A stretch of DNA of 9,271 nt from Anaerolineae bacterium (GTDB lineage: Bacteria > Chloroflexota > Anaerolineae > Aggregatilineales > Phototrophicaceae), in assembly GCA_025454715.1 (NCBI GenBank), contig JALONY010000120.1:1-9271 (forward strand), read 5' to 3'. The position numbers were made by a program, and so were the translations under genes. Numbering within the stretch: the first letter of the stretch is position 1; each line of letters begins with the position of its first letter. Under the pieces are notes generated by a model, which had not been told where the DNA came from, made no database searches, and was given only the letters and a program-made list of their open reading frames with translations. This document shows positions 6,176 through 9,271 of this stretch, in pieces.

Positions 6176-6754
6176 ATGTCTTTGTTCCGCCGCCAGCCTC
6201 AGCCCGACCCGACACCGACCCCCGCCCCTCAGCCGGAGCGCCCCGCCGCGCCGCCCACCCCCCCGACCAACCCGACTCGCGAGCGCGAGGCGGCCATCCC
6301 GCCGGTGGCCACACCGGTCGGGTTCGAGACCATCTTGGGTGCCAACGCCACGTTCGAGGGCACGTTCGTCAGCCACAGCAACGTCCGCATCGACGGCACG
6401 TTTAAGGGCAAAATCGACATCGACGGTAACGCCCTGATTGGTGAGACGGCCAAAATCGAGGCCAACATCACCGCCAAAAACATCAGCATCGCCGGTGCGG
6501 TGCGCGGTGACGTGACCGGCAAGAAGGTGCAAATCTTGCGGACGGGGCGGGTGTGGGGCGACATCACGGCCACGGCCTTGAGCACCGAAGAAGGCGCGTT
6601 CATCGATGGCAAGATTTCGATGGTGAGCAAGGAAGGTGCCAGCGCCACCCAAGAGACCGCGATGGTCGCACCGCAGAGCGCGCCGGTCGCCCCTGAAGAG
6701 CCGGATTTCTTGCCGAGCGGTGATGAGGAAACCGACGGTTCCTCTATCGGCTGA
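6176..6754 (+). CDS. Bactofilin (polymer-forming cytoskeletal protein)
   Basis: This 192-residue protein carries the bactofilin (DUF583) beta-helix core at about 49-152: FETILGANATFEGTF, VRIDGTFKGKIDIDG, ALIGETAKIEANITAKNISIAGAVRGDVTG, KVQILRTGRVWGDITA and GAFIDGKISM. Its repeated short strands with Gly turns form the right-handed helix that self-assembles into filaments without nucleotide. Bactofilins scaffold wall or polar assemblies in the cytoplasm, often at the membrane. The N-terminal tail (1-48) is Pro-rich and begins MSLFRRQ, a common style for membrane-binding tails; the C-terminal tail (153-192) is acidic. I chose the ATG at 6176; the ATG at 6167 (MTDMSLF) is nearly as good, and neither has a ribosome binding site. 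The open frame extends further left only by reading antisense through the tRNA. Confidence 0.92.
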   Translation: MSLFRRQPQPDPTPTPAPQPERPAAPPTPPTNPTREREAAIPPVATPVGFETILGANATFEGTFVSHSNVRIDGTFKGKIDIDGNALIGETAKIEANITAKNISIAGAVRGDVTGKKVQILRTGRVWGDITATALSTEEGAFIDGKISMVSKEGASATQETAMVAPQSAPVAPEEPDFLPSGDEETDGSSIG

Positions 6755-6767
6755 GCGCCTCTGAGCG
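6751..6767 (+). repeat. Short direct repeat upstream of the protease promoter
   Basis: CTGAGCG occurs at 6751-6757 and 6761-6767, exactly 10 bases apart, one DNA helical turn. The first copy contains the bactofilin stop codon. Relative to the predicted protease transcription start the pair falls at about -50 to -34, where an activator could sit. It could also be chance. Confidence 0.35.
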
Positions 6768-6785
6768 GCCAAAATACGGAACCTA

Positions 6786-6794
6786 TGTCATAAT
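6786..6794 (+). promoter_or_regulatory. Extended -10 promoter of the protease gene
   Basis: TGTCATAAT fits the extended -10 form TGN-TATAAT with one mismatch. No -35 hexamer is visible at 16-18 bases upstream (CGGCCA at the 17-base position), which is typical of extended -10 promoters. The transcription start would be near 6801, about 46 bases before the ATG and at the foot of the hairpin at 6802-6828. Confidence 0.5.
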
Positions 6795-6801
6795 CGAATC
6801 G

Positions 6802-6828
6802 CGACCCGACGCGCCCCGCGTCGGGTTG
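6802..6828 (+). promoter_or_regulatory. Strong 5' leader hairpin of the protease mRNA
   Basis: ACCCGACGCG (6804-6813) and CGCGTCGGGT (6817-6826) form a perfect 10-bp stem with loop CCC, extended by a G-U and a C-G pair to 6802/6828. There is no T run after it, and it lies after the predicted transcription start and 6 bases before the AGGAG ribosome binding site. It therefore reads better as a 5' mRNA structure (stability or translation control) than as a terminator for the bactofilin gene, although the latter remains possible. Confidence 0.55.
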
Positions 6829-6834
6829 GACGAG

Positions 6835-6839
6835 AGGAG
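6835..6839 (+). promoter_or_regulatory. Ribosome binding site deciding the protease start
   Basis: AGGAG (within GAGAGGAGT) lies 7 bases before the ATG at 6847 and 10 before the ATG at 6850. It rules out the upstream in-frame TTG at 6826, which lies inside the hairpin and would place the signal peptide away from the N-terminus. Confidence 0.8.
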
Positions 6840-6846
6840 TATTGGA

Positions 6847-8490
6847 ATGATGCGGCTTAGAGGGTGGAGCGCGCTGCTGTTGGCCGTGCTGCTCCTGAGC
6901 GTGGGCGGTAGCGCCCTTGCCCAGACGGAGAATATCGGCTTATCGGCGCAAGACATCGCCACCATCTCGCAATCGGTGGTTTATATCGAGGCCTATCGTG
7001 GGACGGTACCCTACTCGTCGGGGTCGGGCACCATCATCGACTCCTCTGGGTTGATTTATACCAACCACCACGTGATTGAGGAAGCGACCGACTATCTGAT
7101 TTACCTGACCCGTGAAATCGGGGAATTGCCCGAGCCGATCGGGTTCGCCAGCGTGGTGCAAGACTTTTTCTTGGCGGGCGGCATCGACTTCGCCATCTTG
7201 CAAATCGACCGTGACCCCAACGGTAACCCGATTGACCCGTTCAGCCTCGATTTGCCCGCCTTGCAATCGGCGGCGCGTGAGACGACCCTCGGCGAGCGCA
7301 TCTGGGTCTTCGGGTACCCGGGGGTGGGCGATGGCTATTTGGTGGTCACGCAGGGTTCCATCACCAGCGTCGAGAACGCCAACATCTTCGATCAGCGCGT
7401 CCCTGCGTGGTATCGCACCGACGCCGAAATCTCGCCCGGCAACTCGGGCGGGTTGGTGGTCAACGGGCGCGGCGAGTTCTTGGGCATCCCGACGATGGTG
7501 CGCGCCGAGGAAGAGACGTTGGGGCGCTTGGGCGGCATCTTGCCGTTTATCGCGGTCGAGACGGTGTTATCGGCCTTCGAGAGCGGCGCGGTGGCCGTCG
7601 CCACCCCGCCCCCGTTCGACCCGTCTTTGGCCAGCCTCGAGGTCGATGTCTTGCGCGTCGAATACGATGTCTCCAACACCACCGGCGGCGAAATCGGCCT
7701 GAAAGTCCACGCCGAAATCACGGCAACCGGTTACTTGGGGGTGCCGTTGCGTGCGGCCATCTACCTCTTGAATGAGGACGGCTCGCCGGTGAGTTGCGAG
7801 AACATGAGCGAGGAGTATTGCGCGCCGGACGGCGGAATCACGGTGCAGACGGTGCTGACGCCGTCGTTCGACGACAGCATTTGGGAAGATTACTGGTTCT
7901 GGGTGCCGTATGCGGGCTTCCCCGACGGCCTGACCGGCACGCGAGACTTTAGCGTGCAGGCGTTCATCGGCGTCGATGGGCAACGCACGCTGGATATCTC
8001 GAGCGAGCCGGTGCCGTTCACGCTCAACTTCGACGGTACGGGCGGTGCCAACACCACCACCAACCCGAACGGTGGGACGGGTGCCAGCTTCAGCATCTCG
8101 ATTAACCGCATGGTCTTCGACGTGGGGGGTGACCACACCACCGACCCGGGCATCCGCACCTACTTGACGATGAACGCCAACGGCGCGCTGGGGCAACGTG
8201 TCCGCATCGCGTTGTTCTTTTACGACGCGGCGGGTGACCTGATGAAGTGTGACCCGAACTATGACTCGTATTATTGCTTGTCCAACGGCAACCTGACCGT
8301 GCAAGAAATCGTCACGCCCAGCTTCGAGACCAGCCAATGGGACGATTATTGGATGCACGTGCCGTATGCGGCCTTCCCCTCAGGCTTGAGTGGGGTGGTG
8401 CCGGTCAAGGTGGTTGCGATGGTCGATTTGGACGGTTCGGAAGGGTTCGGCTTCAGCAGTGAGCCGTATGACTTCCAGTTGTTCTACTAA
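6847..8490 (+). CDS. Secreted trypsin-like serine protease with two C-terminal repeat modules
   Basis: The 547-residue precursor starts with a Sec signal peptide (MMRLRGW, hydrophobic core 8-22, likely cut after SALA at 25). Residues 33-245 form a chymotrypsin-fold protease of the S1C/HtrA type: catalytic His75 in YTNHHV, Asp114 in GGIDFAILQI and Ser200 in SPGNSGG, so the triad looks intact. No PDZ domain follows. Instead there are two copies of a module of about 130 residues, at about 264-395 and 414-547, separated by a Gly/Asn/Thr-rich linker. Both share a Cys pair (317/325 and 468/477), a TPSF motif and W-x-DYW-xx-VPYAxFPxGLxG, offset by 152 residues. The module is beta-rich and resembles, from memory, accessory modules with an FTPSY...DF.LFMPY pattern fused to other bacterial domains. 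The likely role is extracellular proteolysis or quality control, with the modules binding substrate or the cell surface. Confidence 0.88.
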   Translation: MMRLRGWSALLLAVLLLSVGGSALAQTENIGLSAQDIATISQSVVYIEAYRGTVPYSSGSGTIIDSSGLIYTNHHVIEEATDYLIYLTREIGELPEPIGFASVVQDFFLAGGIDFAILQIDRDPNGNPIDPFSLDLPALQSAARETTLGERIWVFGYPGVGDGYLVVTQGSITSVENANIFDQRVPAWYRTDAEISPGNSGGLVVNGRGEFLGIPTMVRAEEETLGRLGGILPFIAVETVLSAFESGAVAVATPPPFDPSLASLEVDVLRVEYDVSNTTGGEIGLKVHAEITATGYLGVPLRAAIYLLNEDGSPVSCENMSEEYCAPDGGITVQTVLTPSFDDSIWEDYWFWVPYAGFPDGLTGTRDFSVQAFIGVDGQRTLDISSEPVPFTLNFDGTGGANTTTNPNGGTGASFSISINRMVFDVGGDHTTDPGIRTYLTMNANGALGQRVRIALFFYDAAGDLMKCDPNYDSYYCLSNGNLTVQEIVTPSFETSQWDDYWMHVPYAAFPSGLSGVVPVKVVAMVDLDGSEGFGFSSEPYDFQLFY

Positions 8491-8503
8491 GCCAGCATCG
8501 CCC

Positions 8504-8540
8504 TGCCCCCAGCGCGTCTCTCGCGAGATGGCTGGGGGCA
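8504..8540. terminator. Bidirectional hairpin between protease and last gene
   Basis: TGCCCCCAGC (8504-8513) and GCTGGGGGCA (8531-8540) form a perfect 10-bp GC-rich stem in the 62-base gap between two convergent stop codons. Its 17-base loop contains a 10-bp perfect palindrome, TCTCGCGAGA (8519-8528). There are no T runs on either side, so termination may rely on the stem or on Rho. Confidence 0.6.
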
Positions 8541-8552
8541 AGGCACACCGCG

Positions 8553-9271
8553 TTACGGTTGCGCGAGGGTGATGGTCTCGCCGTTCACGATGAACTCGAT
8601 TGGGGCGTTGGCGGGCAAATCGAAAAATTGCTCGTGGGTGTAGGTGCGGGCAATCATGGTGCACAGCGTCTCTAGCGGCAGTACGCGCACGGCATTCACC
8701 TGATAGATGGACGTGCCCAGCCGTTGCAGCGCGATTTGGGTCGGGGCGTCGCACCCGTCGGTGACACCGGTCACGCTCAGGCGTACCGAGGGGTAGAACC
8801 CTTCTTCAATGACCCATTCGATTTCGAACGCTTCGATCGGGAGTGTGTTGATGAGCTGGTACGGGCGTTGCTCCTCGACCGGCACGAACGTGTTGTAAGG
8901 CACGCCCGCCCCGTTGGCGCGGATGCTGTAAAACATTTGGTCGGTCAGGGTGATGGTCAGCTCCTCGGCCTCATCGAGGGTGCATTCTGCGTCGGGGTCG
9001 GTGCGGACGGTCGAGGCGTCCAGCGCATACAAGCCCTCGCGATCCCAAACCGCCGTGGCGCGGTAAATCAGGGTGCCGCACGGGTCGGCGGGCACGGCGG
9101 TGGCGAACACGTCGGCCATCCCGTCGCCCTTAGGCTCGAACACCATCATGCGGATATCGACCGGCTGGCGCGTCTCGATGAGGGTAAGCGTGGGCAGGGT
9201 CTGGTCACCGCTCAGGCGGTCGATGGCGAAAACCACCTCGTTGATGACGATGAAGCTCGGCAAGCTACCGT
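8553..9271 (-). CDS. Unrecognised, probably secreted beta-rich protein (cut by right edge)
   Basis: The frame is open to the right edge; a TTG at 9263 is the first possible start, but nothing supports it, so the N-terminus (likely including any signal peptide) is probably missing. About 238 residues remain. The first half contains strand-rich segments (FIVINEVVFAI, TLTLIETRQPVDIRMMVF, DPCGTLIYRATAVW) and the second reads VRLSVTGVTDGC, a Q-x-R-like QLINT and IALQRLGTSIYQVNAVRVLP, LCTMIA, and ends IEFIVNGETITL. The second half follows a pattern I recall from Chloroflexota extracellular proteins: V-x-GxxxDGC, then a strand of a basic and polar type, then xxPxxxxCT, closing with a VNG strand. Four cysteines are spread through the protein and could form two disulfides. 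No catalytic motif is visible. It converges on the protease across a hairpin. Confidence 0.7.
   Translation of the reverse strand, partial: GSLPSFIVINEVVFAIDRLSGDQTLPTLTLIETRQPVDIRMMVFEPKGDGMADVFATAVPADPCGTLIYRATAVWDREGLYALDASTVRTDPDAECTLDEAEELTITLTDQMFYSIRANGAGVPYNTFVPVEEQRPYQLINTLPIEAFEIEWVIEEGFYPSVRLSVTGVTDGCDAPTQIALQRLGTSIYQVNAVRVLPLETLCTMIARTYTHEQFFDLPANAPIEFIVNGETITLAQP

Noticed and set aside
6802..6828. Hairpin taken as an intrinsic terminator of the bactofilin gene
   Set aside because: It has no T run and lies after the likely protease transcription start, close to the ribosome binding site. A leader role is preferred, though termination cannot be excluded.
1..9271. Mobile element, CRISPR array, toxin-antitoxin or phage-defence system
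   Set aside because: No transposase, integrase, terminal repeats, spaced repeats or recognisable toxin or defence domain was found on either strand. Although a tRNA gene is present, no duplicated tRNA end marks an integration site.

Overview
The window is GC-rich DNA with tightly packed genes. It most resembles a Chloroflexota (Anaerolineae-type) chromosome. This is inferred from style, not from a marker gene: a Thr/Pro-rich lipoprotein linker, secreted proteins with all-beta modules, a bactofilin, GTG and TTG starts, and an etfBA pair. The content looks chromosomal and housekeeping. No phage, transposon, CRISPR or defence gene was found.

Layout. The C-terminal end of an unrecognised plus-strand gene (2-280) meets a long minus-strand block across a terminator hairpin. 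Read in its own direction, that block runs: tRNA-Ser(GGA) with an intrinsic terminator; a small three-segment membrane protein that appears frameshifted near its start; a BatA-like von Willebrand A membrane protein; a DUF167 (YggU-like) protein; a proline-rich lipoprotein; a Fur-family metalloregulator whose start codon overlaps the lipoprotein stop (ATGA); and the electron-transfer flavoprotein genes etfB and etfA. Plus-strand genes follow: a bactofilin that begins only 4-13 bases from the tRNA 5' end in head-to-head orientation, and a secreted trypsin-like (S1C/HtrA-type) serine protease with two tandem C-terminal modules in place of a PDZ domain. A last minus-strand gene, cut by the right edge, converges on the protease across a second hairpin.

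How the genes fit together. EtfB and EtfA form the FAD- and AMP-binding heterodimer that passes electrons from dehydrogenases to the respiratory chain, but no partner dehydrogenase or quinone oxidoreductase is present here. A candidate promoter with a 12-bp palindrome lies directly before etfB, just after the Fur-family gene. Several products are predicted at or outside the membrane: the VWA protein, the small membrane protein, the lipoprotein, the protease and probably the last gene. The bactofilin is a cytoskeletal scaffold. I see no convincing new multi-gene system. The points most worth checking are the protease's duplicated modules and its 5' mRNA hairpin, the tRNA/bactofilin head-to-head junction, the probable one-base deletion at 5992/5993, and the palindrome over the etfBA promoter.
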